Assembly: GCA_011800155.1 (NCBI GenBank)
Contig: CM022377.1
Span: 930,001 to 994,000 of the forward strand
From: Flammulina velutipes
Lineage: Eukaryota; Basidiomycota; Agaricomycetes; Agaricales; Physalacriaceae
Length of the DNA stretch: 64,000 nt
Reading direction: 5' to 3'
Part shown: piece by piece, positions 22,109 through 33,780 of the stretch
Layout of the letters: each line of letters begins with the position of its first letter
Position numbering within the stretch: the stretch's first letter is position 1
Notes under the pieces: model-generated
What the model was told of the DNA's origin: nothing
Seen by the model: only the letters and a program-made list of their open reading frames with translations
Database searches by the model: none
Position numbers and translations under genes: made by a program

Positions 22109-25100
22109 TCACTTGAGCCGATCCAAAGACGAAAACTCGTCCAAAAATTTCTCCTGAGCTGATAGAACTACCTTGACATGTTCCATAGCAAGAGGTTGTT
22201 GCCTGGAATTTGAATTTAGACTTGATCACCACACCACAATGCACAGAAGACGTACTGTGAAAGAGCCAAAGCTTGAGCAGTTCGGACCTGTAGAACGTTA
22301 AACACTAATAATCTAGGAATAATTAGTTTTGTGCTTACAATGTTCTTGATCGTACGCCCTACAAATGATTGTTAGCGTCAAAGAAAGCAAGCGAAGCATG
22401 GATATACCATTCAGGTTATTCTCTGACAATTCCCTCACATCTCTCGATTCGATGAACTTGTCTGTGCTTTGATTCCCTGTCGTGGTCGCGATGACATTCA
22501 AACCAGCCATCTCGAAGAATTTGCGCCACACGGAATATCGCCCTTCTTGGTCAAGTTGGGCATATTTGATCGCTGTATGAGAATATCAGTGATACGGTGG
22601 GGCGGTAGTCATAACCATTCTCGTACCAATGGAGAAGCGCGAGAGGAAAGCTTCGTCGAAACTTGAGATTCGATTTGTCGTGAGGAACAAAACGCCCCGA
22701 TGATACTCGAGTAGTCGAAGAGCCACTGAGACTAGAGCGTTACGGGCGAGCTGTTCTTCCCTTTAGAAAAGCGGGATTGGTCCCTGAAATAAGGGTACTC
22801 ACTTCGTGAAGGCTGCGTTGTTCAAGATACACCTAGAAGAGGACCTCAGTCAGCGCCGTACACCCAAATCTTCAGAGTATACTGACATCCGCCTCGTCGA
22901 TGAGCAAAACAGCGTCCCAAGCTGTAGCGAGCTATCGTACAAAGATTAGCTTAGCCAACTGGCCTGAGCAACAAGCTATTTACCTTGAGTACCGTCTTCA
23001 AGCTCGACTCTAGACTTGAAGGGGAAGATGGAAGCTCGGAGGATCCAACCATATAAAGAGGGCGTTTTAGGAGCTCAGCGACTGCCTCGGCAGTTAGAGT
23101 TTTGCCTAAATCAAACCAGTCAGTCAAGAAATGGTGATGATCTCAAAAGACAATGTACCTGTCCCCGGCGGTCCATGGAGGACGGCGATCTGGTTGTAAG
23201 TTGAATACAGATCAAGCAAAAGGATCATCACCACGTACCAAACCACCGCCTTTACCAGAAATGACGTCCTTGATTATAGTGTCCGTCGAGTTCGAATTCT
23301 TCGTGACCTCAACGAGACCACGGATGAGCGTCTAAACACTGTCAATTCTAATGGCCAGCATGGTAGTCAACCTCAAGCCGCGAACCTTGATATTCGGATC
23401 CAAGACAAGGTGGTCCCACGCCTCTTCGTCGAATACGACAGGTCTCAAGTTATCCACGAGGAAACTTGACCACTTCTTGGTCTGCAGGTCGAAACCATCG
23501 ACGTGAGGAGGGAGAAGATGTAGTTTATCCTCCGCAAGCGTTGGGATGACTTGTTTCCTAATGAACTATTAGTCCCTCCCGAGTCAAAGACACAACCCAA
23601 AGCTTACGGGTCACGGATGTAGCCCGACTGGTTGCCAAATGCGATCCTATCAACGATAACACGATGCTGTGATGTGTTTAATATCTTTCTCCGTCGATAG
23701 CAAGAGAAAACGTACATCCCGGTCTATATAAAAGTGTGATTGAGTGTCACGAAACTCCAATTTAAAGGAAACGCACAAAGCTGGTAATGCAAACCAGAGA
23801 AGCCCGTGTAAAGTTTGCCTCGTTCTATGATCTTGATTGAGTAGATGTTCAACGGATCTACTAATCAGGGTATATCACCTTGCAACAAAGCTTGCGCCTC
23901 AGGCGTTATTGGCACTGCACCCAGCTCCGAAAAATCTTTCGTTCCCTGGTATATGTCAATTTGATGCACCACGGCAACTTGAGGAACAAACCAAAAAGAA
24001 CTCGATAATGCGATGCAGCTTCGTAGCGACATAGTCATACCCATTCCATTCGTAGTTATACCCTTTTACGACGAAGTAGGGTGGGCTTACTGAATTCCTA
24101 CAATCACAGGTTTTAGATCGTGTCTGGTGGTAGGGATGATATTTTGAACTCACTCATAGTAAGCGCTCTTGATCACGAACCCAAGGGGTAGGTTGTATGA
24201 TTCATCCAACGTCGTCACATGCATCCCCACTTTGAGGAAGTATATGAGGCTGTAGGGCACATTAGTACGCCGGTATGTATGAATATGAACAACGAATACG
24301 ACATACAGGTCATATTCAATGTGTCCGTAAGAGGTGACGAGCGCCAGTCGGTCCGCGCTATACATGTAAACGTTAGTCCAGCGAAAAGAAGAACAGTTGG
24401 AGGAATAGGACGAACGTAGCTTGAAACTCTTCAGATAGGTATTCGACGAGGACCTGGACGTGTTCGATGGCTTCTTTCAGAGATCCCTTTTGGGCTCCAG
24501 CTACACCCCACTCGTCAGCGACGCATAGCATGGACGACTCGAAGAGACGTACCTGGTACACTCTTAGACACACCCATAGTCCTGGTGCCGGTAGCCAATT
24601 CCTCCGGGGTAACATCATCCGCGCGTTGTAGTAAAGCTTCTGCCACAGATAGCTTCGTCTTGAACGTCTCCAGGAGCGGAAAGAAATTTTCAAGAGTATA
24701 CTCAGGACTAGACCTGAAGAAATTGTCGCCAACGTTCTTCCTGAAGTTGGGAGTTATTCAGACGGAGGGATTATTGATGGGGAACTTGAAGGCATACCGG
24801 AGAAATGCCAGAAGCGTCTTGCTATAGCTCTTCAGGACGGTAGTAGGCTTAGCTTTAGGTCAAACGACATAGTCAGTGGATGAATAACGCGATAAACTTC
24901 AAGAAACGTACCCTCAACCGTCTTATACCTGAGTTCCACATAAAAGTAGTTGGAAATATCTTCGCGCTCGACTTTGACAGGAGGAGGGTTCTTCGAGGGA
25001 TCATAAGGTAGCCACTCATACTCATCGTTATTCCAGATGCGATAACGCCTGAGGTAGTGACTGAACTGCTTGACGGTGTTCGCGTTGTCTGTCTTCAACG

Positions 25101-25152
25101 GTCCCTCTTCTTCGACCTCGGCGGTGGTATCAGCGGTTGCAGCTTGGGACAT
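22109..25152 (-). CDS. AAA+ ATPase, fungal DUF7025-type
   Basis: A many-exon gene of about 700 aa. It opens MSQAATADTTAEVEEEGPLK, with an N-terminal region reading FSHYLRRYRIWNNDEYEWLP. A middle part contains VTSYGHIEYDLY and VTTLDESYNLPLGFVIKSAY. The C-terminal AAA module has Walker A GPPGTGKTLTAEAVAELL, Walker B DAVLLIDEADVYLEQRS and a sensor region GVLFLTTNRISSFDEAFLSR. The end is rebuilt across short exons as RTIKNI, then VRTAQALALS, then QQPLAMEHVKVVLSAQEKFL, stopping at 22109-22111. Related proteins are very common in filamentous fungi and usually uncharacterised; an ATP-driven remodelling role is inferred from the Walker motifs only. Exon edges in 23350-24150 are uncertain. Confidence 0.82.
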
Positions 25153-25475
25153 TATGAGAGGGAGGAACGGAACTGTGAGAGATAATATCGATCAAGCCCT
25201 CCTTTTAAAATCCTCCCGGTTCGAGTCACATTCGTTCCAGAAACAGAGAACAAAGGAAAGTGTTGCGTTGATCGAGCTGTCCGTCGGCGCGCTGACTCAC
25301 ATCATCAGGCGGGATTACCATATAAGGGCTACAATATCATTAGGGTGCGGGACCGGCCAGCGCTGTGTACATATTGTCTAGGGGTAGGAGATGTCATACA
25401 CTTTAAGCGACGCCAATCAGTCGGCTGAAGAGTGCAATTGTCAGAGAAACACCAACCGAATAACGGAGGGCAAGT

Positions 25476-25700
25476 CTATGGATGACTCCGGCGCCTGCGA
25501 CGACTTATGCGCCTCGCCGGAACAGGTCGTGGCTCGTCGTTATTGGGACTAGAAGACACTGGGGTCTGAGCAACGCCACTCGACCCTAGTGTGGCGTGTG
25601 ACAATGTGCAAAGGTGGAGTAGTACGCCGAAAAGCATCAGCCAGGTGTGGAATCTCAAATGTGAAGATCTCATGATAGTGCGTATGTGCTGTCTTTCCAT
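25476..25700 (-). CDS. Small secreted Arg-rich candidate protein
   Basis: A single-exon frame of 74 codons, with an inner ATG at 25673 giving a cleaner signal peptide: MRSSHLRFHTWLMLFGVLLH and then LCTLSHA. The mature part would be about 38 aa, Pro/Ser-rich, and ends ARRISRRRRRSHP before TAG. No Cys pairs and no known domain. The basic tail resembles the Arg run of the AA9-like protein at 19875. Support is limited to the signal peptide and an intact frame between two well-defined genes. Confidence 0.4.
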   Translation of the reverse strand: MERQHIRTIMRSSHLRFHTWLMLFGVLLHLCTLSHATLGSSGVAQTPVSSSPNNDEPRPVPARRISRRRRRSHP

Positions 25701-25925
25701 TAGTCTTTGAGTATACGAATAGACGAATAAAGCACTTATAGTGTGTGGGTGGCTGTGGAAAGAGAAGGGATGTAATTAATTATGCATAGGACAAGGTCTT
25801 TATATACGCACGGGCACGCGGTGACCGCATTTTGGGGGTATGAAAGGGCCTTTCCCCACGCACGTCAGGTCACATCAAGCAACCCGGAGGTTATACATAT
25901 TCCATCTGCAAAACACCTGCATTGT

Positions 25926-27313
25926 TTAGTTGTCTTCGACGAAGGCTCTGTACATGACGAGGGCATCCTGACACGCAAATCGGACGGGTGTGTCGGCGCC
26001 AATGAAAAATACATCTCCTTCTCTGAGTTCCAAGCTTCCTTCTTCCCATGATACGCGCCCCTTCCCGTGGGTTACCACAACGAGACTGGGTCCGTCGACA
26101 GCCCGATGTTGTTCCTCACCACCAGCTAGCTTCACCTGAACGACAGAGAACTCCGGAATAGGAGGGTCGTAGAGCGTACTGGCAGGTGCAAACGGGGTGG
26201 GCTGTACGTGATGCCTAGACGGGTCGGCAGAGACGTAGGTCAGGCCACCCAGAAGATTGGGAACATCTCGCAGCTTCGGCGTCAGACCAGCACGAATAAC
26301 ATTGTCCGAGTTTGCCATGCATTCAATGATATCTAGACTAACGTAAGAATCTGCTTGTCTGACTGCGGAGAGAATGAACTTGCCTCCAGATATATAAGCG
26401 TGGGGTTCGCCAGCGCCCAGGAAAATAGCCTCTCCCGGTTCCAGTTTGACATAGTTCAGGAGGAATACGCAGAAGACACCGATGTCGTCGGGGAATTGAG
26501 AGTTTACACGGAGAACCACGGACTCGAGTTCACCATCGCTGCCCGTGTACCTAGACACAAGGATGGCGAGCTGTTCCTTTATTGAGTCCTCTTTTGCAGT
26601 CATCAAGGCTGCGAATAGGTCTTTCAATGCAGCTTTCTCTTCCGGCCCGGTTGGAGAAGGGGAGGCTGCTACGGCGATGAATGCATCGACGATTGCCGGC
26701 GGGATTAGTGCAGAAAGTTCGGGGGTTGTCGACAGATGGTGGGCGATGGCTGGGAGCGGTTTGAATCCACAGAGTGCACGGAACGGCGTCAAGGCTATTG
26801 CTATCTCTGGCTTGTGGTTGTCGTCTAAAGTAAGGTTAGGAAAGGAGGAGAAGATAAATGAAGCACATACCTTTGTATATATGCGGCAGCTGTGCGTGTA
26901 GTTGCTCTGCAGTTGCCTTGTCTGGGTGTGTCTGTATGCTCAGCGCCTTTTCGATGGATAGGACCTTGAAGAGAAAGGGCAGATCTCCCTTGGCAGCGGC
27001 AGGAAAGCGTTTAAGGATGCGCTCGCCCAACAGCGAGGGATTGTTGTGCAAGACGGACGCCAAAGACGCGTTCGAGGGCAGTTTAGACGGTGAAGTTGGA
27101 TGTGTACCCATCCAGAGCTGGCAACCATGGCGTCTAGTGAGTATGCTAGGCAGAGGCCGCAGTGCTCACTTCGGCGTAAGGCTTGTCGTCCTGCAGCTGG
27201 AATCCAGGATAGCTGGCTGCTGCTGCGAGCTGTGCCACCATAGAGCTGGATCCACGCTTTCCCCAGTCATATTGCTGCGTTGTTGGAATGATTTTGAAGA
27301 CAGCGATGGTCAT
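25926..27313 (-). CDS. PMI40: Mannose-6-phosphate isomerase (class I, zinc)
   Basis: About 430 aa in three exons. It starts MTIAVFKIIPTTQQYDWGKR (the family's QxYDWG motif). Exon 2 gives the substrate loop ELWMGTHPTSPS and KVLSIEKALSIQTHPDK, with zinc ligands near Gln110 and His112. Exon 3 gives GEAIFLGAGEPHAYISGGKF, holding the remaining Glu/His ligands, then NSDNVIRAGLTPKLRDV, the conserved NVIRAGLTPKxRDV block. It interconverts fructose-6-P and mannose-6-P in the cytosol, supplying GDP-mannose for glycoproteins and cell wall. All zinc ligands and family length are present. It is divergent from NOSIP with 40 bp between start codons. Confidence 0.95.
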
Positions 27314-27353
27314 GGTAAGAGGAAGAGTTGCACTTGATCCTTGATCTCTAACC
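27314..27353. promoter_or_regulatory. 40-bp bidirectional gap between PMI and NOSIP
   Basis: The two ATGs face away from each other across only 40 bp. At least one transcript must therefore start inside or very near the neighbour's coding start, or have a near-leaderless 5' UTR. Confidence 0.6.
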
Positions 27354-28613
27354 ATGACGAAGCATAGCAAGAACAACACCGCGTCTTCCATCTTTTCGTA
27401 TGCAGAATACAAGAAACTCGACTATGGGACCAAGAAAGTGTGTATACTGCGTTTATATGCGTCCCCAGCTCATTTTCGCAGCAACGACTTGGTAACGAAT
27501 CCATGCGGCGGTTCGATTCGTGCGCGCTATGCCTCTCCAGTGCTCGGGAACCTCTAGCCTGCGACCACGGCCATCTATTCTGCAAGGAGTGCGCCTATGC
27601 CGACCTCTGTGAGCATAACCCGTTTTCCCAGTCAATTACAACCAACCATGGCCAGTAACGCAGAAAAAGGACATCAAGCAACAAAAGGCCAAACTAGATA
27701 AAATGAAGCGCGAAGCAGAGGAAGAGAAACAACGCGCACGACAAGCAGCCCGAGAACGCGTCCTGCTCGAATTCGAAAAGGGCCAGCTGGGACTGGCGTC
27801 GACATCCACCACGGGCACCACAACGTCTGGGTCCGCCACAGAGCCAGGTGCTGCCAAAATGCGCTCTTCGTTGTCATTCACTGACATTCACAGGCAGCTT
27901 GAAGCGCAAGTTCGACTTTGACACCTCAAAAGTCGAGAGCCTCGCACAGGAAGCGGAGGAGGACGCACTACGCCAGATTGAGCGCGAGCAGGCAGAGGCT
28001 CTGCGCAACAAACTGCCCGATTTTTGGCTGCCCTCGTTGACTCCGACGTATACTTCGTCTGGTCCTCCCAGAGCATTGGACGACGTCAAGCTTCAGACAA
28101 CTTGTCGTGGCGGAAATCCAGCACACCCGATATTGTACGCTCAACCGCTCTTTCACCGTTCATTACTAACTCTCAAGCAGATTAAAAAGCTTGGTCCCCG
28201 TCAAGTTTCTCTACTATTCAAAGTCTTCCTCGTCAGGCTCAGAAGTGGCAGGTAAGGATGAAGAGTCCAAGCCCATGTGCCCTTCCTGCAAAAAGCTGCT
28301 TTCGAATAGCTCCTTGATGTATCGTATGTCGCCGATATCTTCTAGACGACATTTTACTCATCCACGCTCTAGTGATGAAACCTTGTGGTCATGTTGTCTG
28401 CAAGACTTGCACGAATACCCTCGTCCGACCGTCTAACCAGTGCATTCTCTGTGATTCCAAGCTCAAAGAGACAGATGTTGTTGAATTGAAACGAGAAGGT
28501 GCGTACTCATTGTCATTATACATGCACGATCGTTGATTGAATGAGTAGGTACTGGTTTCGCTGGTGGGGGAATGGCGGAATCATCGAGAGCTGGCATAGC
28601 ATTTCAAGGCTAG
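27354..28613 (+). CDS. NOSIP: NOSIP-like RING/U-box protein
   Basis: Multi-exon, about 300 aa. It begins MTKHSKNNTASSIFSYAEYK, the NOSIP N-terminus (KHSKNNTA...FTYHE). A first zinc-binding U-box/RING half reads FDSCALCLSSAREPLACDHG and LFCKECAYADL. A long charged coiled coil follows (KQQKAKLDKMKREAEEEKQR). The C-terminal half carries KPMCPSCKKLLSNSSLMYLM, CGHVVCKTC and QCILCDSKLKE. Known relatives are nuclear E3 ligase/spliceosome-associated proteins. Introns split the zinc motifs but all cysteines are retained. It ends AESSRAGIAFQG. Confidence 0.9.
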
Positions 28614-29011
28614 ATACCAGTCTTTTCTTTGAACAGACAATGTACGCTCTAATAATAGCCATGAGGCGCCCTTTATCTGGTTGAAGAGCTTGAACACCTT
28701 GTCAGTGTCATTAGACTGTACCGCTGTACCTCGAAAGGGCGATATTGGGACCGCGCTTGGCTTTCTCGCCATTATCAGTTGGTAATCCATTACGGCAAAA
28801 CTACAACCACTGCATATTACTGCTTCAAGGCCAAGCTGTACAAAGGTTGCAAAGATTTAGTGAGATTTGCATCGTTGGCATGGACACTAACTACCACAGG
28901 TGGTAGGCGCTCCATTGTCCGAAATTTTGTTTAAAGCTGGGACAGCCTTATCGATAGAACCAAATTTACTCCAACCGAACTCTCAAGTGCTAGTTGTCGC
29001 CGAACATAGTT
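28614..29011. other. Intergenic, no gene seen
   Basis: Contains the 3' flank of NOSIP and the promoter of the third aspartic protease. No supported coding exon on either strand. Confidence 0.45.
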
Positions 29012-30396
29012 ATGTTCTCTTACCTTCACTTCGTGCTCGTTTCAGCCTTCGTCATTTTACGCCAGTGCTATGGGAAACCCCTGGATACTCCTCACACCAT
29101 TCGTGATTCACCGGTCACAGAAGAGCTCTACAAAAGCAACAAAGATTGGGTAGCAGAAGTTACTCTAGGCGGCTTGGACAAGAAATGTATGTCATTGAAA
29201 CCTTGACTCGTCGGCAGATGACGGAGTATCTAATTTAATTCAAGTTACATTTGTTGTCGACACAGGAAGTTGTTGGACATGGATTAAGAAGGAGAAAATT
29301 GAGGATATCTTGGGAAAGGACAGTGAGAAAGTTGAGGATTTCCTGGGAACGGACAGTGGTGAATTTGTGAGTACCAAGTCATGTGGCGCAACTTGGTTCT
29401 GATACATCTTGACCCCAAGCTCGTCGACTATGGAATTGGTATCGTCACAGGAAAGAAATACCAACGCCAGATCACGCTGGGTGACGGTAACCTGGTCATC
29501 AAGAATCAAGTTATCGGAGTTGCAGATACGTACGATGTAATGTAAGTCTTCCATCATACAATCATACCTTCTCTAATGTTGAATTCATAGAACCAAAGAA
29601 ACTCTCTGGGATGGTATTCTAGGGTATAGTAACCTCCAGCTGTAGCACGCTACATACTTGAGCTTATTGTTTCTGCAGACTCAGTTTATCTTCAACTTGT
29701 GACAGTATTCAAGTGCCACCTACCATCTTGAAGAATCTGGCAAATCAGGGTCAAAATGGTTTGACTGTCTCCTTTGCTTCGTCGTCTGTTTCAGCCGGTC
29801 AACTGACATGGGGTATGTGAGCCTCCGAAACATTCTCTTCAAGTTACTTACCGTTGCGCAGGTAAACCTATCGACAAAGATCTCACATATGTGTAAGTCA
29901 CGTACTTGCAAAGCATGCCTTAAATTTCTAACCAGGAGTCAGTCCTGTTCTAACAAGCTCGTACTCGAAGCAGTCTGAGCACTGGACAGTGATGACCAAT
30001 GTCATATTCCAAGACGGCATCAGGTATGAAGGCCTCGAAATGGAGTTCGATACTGGAAGCTCGGAAGTCCTTCTTGACGAAGAGGGTTATGAGGGGTTCA
30101 CAGACCTGCTCACCCCAGTGACCAAGCTGGGCGGCATGACAGGAATATTACCACAAGTTTACGAAAAACGATCGCAAGACTCTATCACTATCGAAATAGG
30201 TAGCGGGTCGTATGCTCTCACTATGGAGTCCCTGAGAAGCTCAGATATTCCCCCGGGAGGCGATGAGAAACTTATATGGCTCAGTGTTGACGAAGATAAG
30301 GATCAGAGGTCAATACTGGGTGCTCCGTTTTTCAAAGAGCATCATGTCTATTTTGACGAAGCAAACGAACGGGTTGGGGTACCTAGGAAGGAATAG
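29012..30396 (+). CDS. Secreted pepsin-like aspartic protease (copy C, dispersed paralogue)
   Basis: Paralogue of the proteases at 1-2965 but on the other strand and clearly divergent. The signal peptide is MFSYLHFVLVSAFVILRQCY. Next come EVTLGGLDKK and the first active site FVVDTGSCWTWIKKEK, with the same unusual CWTWIKKE run as copies A and B. DGILG is rebuilt across the intron near 29625. The second active site is MEFDTGSSEVLLDEEGYEGF, and the end reads SILGAPFFKEHHVYFDEANE. The Ser/Asp-rich insert of copy A is absent. About seven exons with 50-60 bp introns, none broken. The start used is the ATG at 29012; the methionine six codons earlier is not an ATG. Likely secreted and active. Confidence 0.82.
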
Positions 30397-30697
30397 GGAA
30401 GAAAACCAAAAACAGTAGTATCAAAACAATAGATATCCATGTTTGCGAGAAGCTAGCGTCTCAGTTAACGCCACTGAACGAGGAGTGGCAGGCTTTGAAC
30501 CCACAGTTACATTCCTTCACTTGCTGCACCCGCGATCTCGTGATTTGGCGCTTCCGATAAAACGATGTGACGTCATCTTCCTCTCGCCCGTGTTCCTCTC
30601 TCTTTCACCGTCGACTTGCGCGGTTATATCCTCTCTAGCGCGTCTTTGCTCTACTTTACGCCCTCTACTTTACTAAGACCCACGCCACTACTTTGAC

Positions 30698-31589
30698 ATG
30701 TCTGCACTTGGCCCATGCATCGAGTACGCTGCCTAACTAGGCCTGCCAGCTTCTCGAGATGGTCGGCCTCCCAGTCATTCCTCAAAGGCGGGCAACGTTA
30801 CGTTGTATGTTCGTTCTCGCCTACCAGCACTGACTCCATGCTAGGTTATGCGTGCGAAGAGCCCTTCTGGGTCGACGCAGAAACGTCAAACCAGGTAGAC
30901 TATGAGACGCGTCAAGAGTCCATCACAGAGCTTCAAAGCGTCATAATATATGTGCCCAGAATCCTCGCGCCTCATTTGGTACCAACTCATCTTTCCTAGA
31001 CCCTGGGGATCGCTTCGATCTGTGGCTTGCTCTTCGGGGACTTTGGGCCCATAGCTTTCCTGTTTCCACCCTTCGGCTATATCATAATCTGGACCATACG
31101 CGCAGGTCATGCTTCTAATATGGCTAGGGTGGTTGCAGCGCACGTAGCGGCATGGTCGATGTTGACGATGGCGCCCGATATAGCTGCTTGTCAGTTTTGG
31201 CTGTGCCGGCAAGCTCGTCAACAAGCCCTCCAGACTGGAGCCGGGGCTTATCAGCAATGCCGATGCTTTCTATTATCCTCTTCCAAGCCGGGTATGCTGG
31301 GTTCTTATGGATGCTCAAGGCACCCACCTGGGTCGTGATAGTAGTCAATGCGCCTGTCGCCTTGCGGTGGATCTACTCGTCGTACTTCCCGCCTATAGAC
31401 TCTTTCCAAAGGTTGAACGGCCTTGACTCGGAAGAGGAAAAGTTGGCCATCCGTGACGAACTCCGCACTTCTCTCGACGAAGAACAGGAAGATATGTGTT
31501 GCTCCGCTTGTGAGGCCCAGCCGACGGACTGTACCTGCGCGCAGATGAAGCAGAGCCTCAAGGATTTTGAATTGCACGCCAAGTATTGA
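30698..31589 (+). CDS. Probable multi-pass membrane protein, gene model incomplete
   Basis: Not recognised. The clear part is the final exon, about 31140-31589. It has hydrophobic runs MPMLSIILFQAGYAGFLWML and TWVVIVVNAPVALRWIYSSY, and an acidic, Cys-rich tail MCCSACEAQPTDCTCAQMKQ ending FELHAKY. Upstream, MSALGPCIE (ATG 30698) and hydrophobic frames near 31030-31110 (IAFLFPPFGYIIIWTIRAG) suggest more TM exons, but I could not choose their splice sites with confidence. The cysteine pattern resembles a zinc- or metal-binding tail. Treat 5' exons as provisional. Confidence 0.45.
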
Positions 31590-31741
31590 ATCATGTGCTT
31601 TTTGTTGACTCCGTGGTACTTAGGAATAAGATAGACGGCCGCAGTCAATGAAGATGGATGTTTGGAGTACACGATTGTAATTGGTTTTATGCATTTAATA
31701 CAGATTGTGCAAACTATTTAACACGGCAGCACGACGCAAAA

Positions 31742-33780
31742 TCAATTGCCAGTGTATCTCACGACGTAAGCTAGAGAAAAAAGGTTTTATCAGCCGAAAC
31801 CAAAAGCCCAGAGAATGGACTTACCACCACGTTCAATGGTGTTGATGACAATGTGCCCGCTGTCGAACAGACCGTACGAACTCCAGGAGCCTATTGGGGT
31901 GTTAATTCATTTGCGTGATACGACGCTCAGTAGAATACGCACCGACGAAGTCATGGGCGCCACCTTGTGGCTCATCGTCATCTTCGGGGTAGATATCGAA
32001 GTAGCTTGAGGACAGTCAGCCTCCAATATATCACTTAACAGCAGGGCACTACTAACCCAATTTCATGCACGCCAGCACCCGTGGGGTCCTGGGGAATGCT
32101 GCTGACATCGAGCAAACGAAGACCCGCACCGTAGTTGGACTGGTATGAGATGCCGTTCTTGATCTATACACATTCGTCAGTCTCCTAACGAGTCCATATA
32201 CACACAAAATGTACGCACATATTGGTTGTGGTCAATGCCGTACACGCTCGAACGGTACAATCCAGTCAACTTCGGTGCTGTGAGGTCACGGATGTCCCAG
32301 ATATATGTGACTACGTAGAATAATTTATTGAGCGATCGCGAACACGGTAGAGAGAGGAGGAAGCGTACCAGGGAAACCAGCTTCACCCTCACCGGTGCCG
32401 TCGTACTCATCGTATTCATCATCGAGCAAGAGATACTCCTGGTTGTTGACGTCGAGAACCCAACCTTGGTGAGTGTATCTGCGAAGAACGGTCAGATATC
32501 ATTCAGACCTACGGGAAAGGGACCTACGCAGCACCCTCATATCCAGTTCGAGAGATGATCGTGGCGTTAGCCTTGTTGGTTACATCGTAACTGCGAATTG
32601 CTATGTTAGCGATGTTGATACATACGTAGGTCGGACAATTTCGTACATGGTAAGGGCTACAATTTGCCGTGTCAGAATCTTTTTAGTATCATTTAGATGA
32701 TGCGCTTACTATCTTCGTTGTAGCCGTAGCAGACATCTGCTCCTTCAAACCTGGTGTCCGGTCCTCTGTATACGAGGCACTGTGCATCGTGGACATATCC
32801 ATCGTCAGGCTGGGAGCCAAGAAGAGTCGGGTTCTTCGGGTCAGTGAGGTCAATGAAGATCAAGCCGCCGGCATATTGGCTGGTACGAGGAGTTGAGCCA
32901 ACGGAAACAGCGTAGTTAAGCTCGCTGTTGACGACAATGTTATGGGTACGACCAATGGGAAGGCCTAAAAGAGGAATACTCAGACAAAGTCCCGGAAAGC
33001 GGAAAGAGAAGCATTACCACGCCACAGAGCGTCGAGATCGTTGATAGAATCAAAGGTCTTGGGTTTCTCCGCATCTGTTATCTCCAAGATCTTCTTGAGG
33101 TCGAAAATCTGGACTTGGTGATCCACAGCTTCGGAGCCAACGACAAGGTGGTCGTTAAGAACTCGGAGTTCTGGGGGGGGATTGTTAGTGGCAACAATAG
33201 ATGGAAAAATGGTGTCATACCGCGCCAGATGGAAGCTTGGCTTCCCCGTGTGTTGGGCAGACGACCAAGGTAGTCGAGCTTTCCTTCAGAGGTAACCTCT
33301 GCGAAAGCTGCTCCATCCGCCTATGAACGCGCATGAGCAGAGAACGCGCCGATTTCGCAAGAACTTACCTGGGCAATAACAATGTACTCTTTCCCTTCGT
33401 ATGTCCAACCCCACGAAGAGCTTCCGCGCCCAGTAGCACTGCCGAGCTCTGCGCCGATGAGAAGAGGGATTCCTGACGACGATCAAACGATGCTTACCAG
33501 CGTGAGTGAGGAAGTGGAGTAACTCGATGTTGTTGCATTTGAACTCGCCCGCGTATCCGTCCACACACGCGACGGGCCCGTCAATAGCCTTGAACTGCGA
33601 GCTGTTATACGCGCCCTCCTGTAAACGTTGCTCATAGCGGTCCATTTTGATGCCCATCCATTTCTCATGAACAAGGCCAGAGAAGTAATCTTGGTTCCGT
33701 TCAGGGTTCGGGATTTCCTTGACGGCGAGCGCGAGGGGAAGGAGGAGCAAGAGAGAAGACAACGACGGAGTGAGCTTCAT
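31742..33780 (-). CDS. Secreted LVIVD-repeat / choice-of-anchor-B family protein
   Basis: About 490 aa, many exons. Signal peptide: MKLTPSLSSLLLLLPLALAV. A Cys pair follows (GPVACVDGYAGEFKCNNIEL). Repeated beta-propeller-like units come next: SSSWGWTYEGKEYIVIAQ, ELRVLNDHLVVGSEAVDHQV, NYAVSVGSTPRTSQYAGGLI then FIDLTDPKNPTLLG, YVHDAQCLVYRGPDTRFEG, and HQGWVLDVNNQEYLLLDDEY. Late exons give YIWDIRDLTAPKLTGLY and NGISYQSNYGAGLRLLDVS. These HD/HNI and DxxDPxxP features are those of the choice-of-anchor-B/LVIVD family. The last exon is joined by a GTAAGT...CTCTAG intron to give YVVRYTGN and stop at 31742-31744. Extracellular; its biochemical role is not known in the family. Confidence 0.85.

Noticed and set aside
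30480..30520. Possible tRNA: GGTTCAAAGCC-like B box on the minus strand
   Set aside because: A five-pair T-stem can be drawn, but no matching acceptor stem or A box lies at the right distance on that strand.
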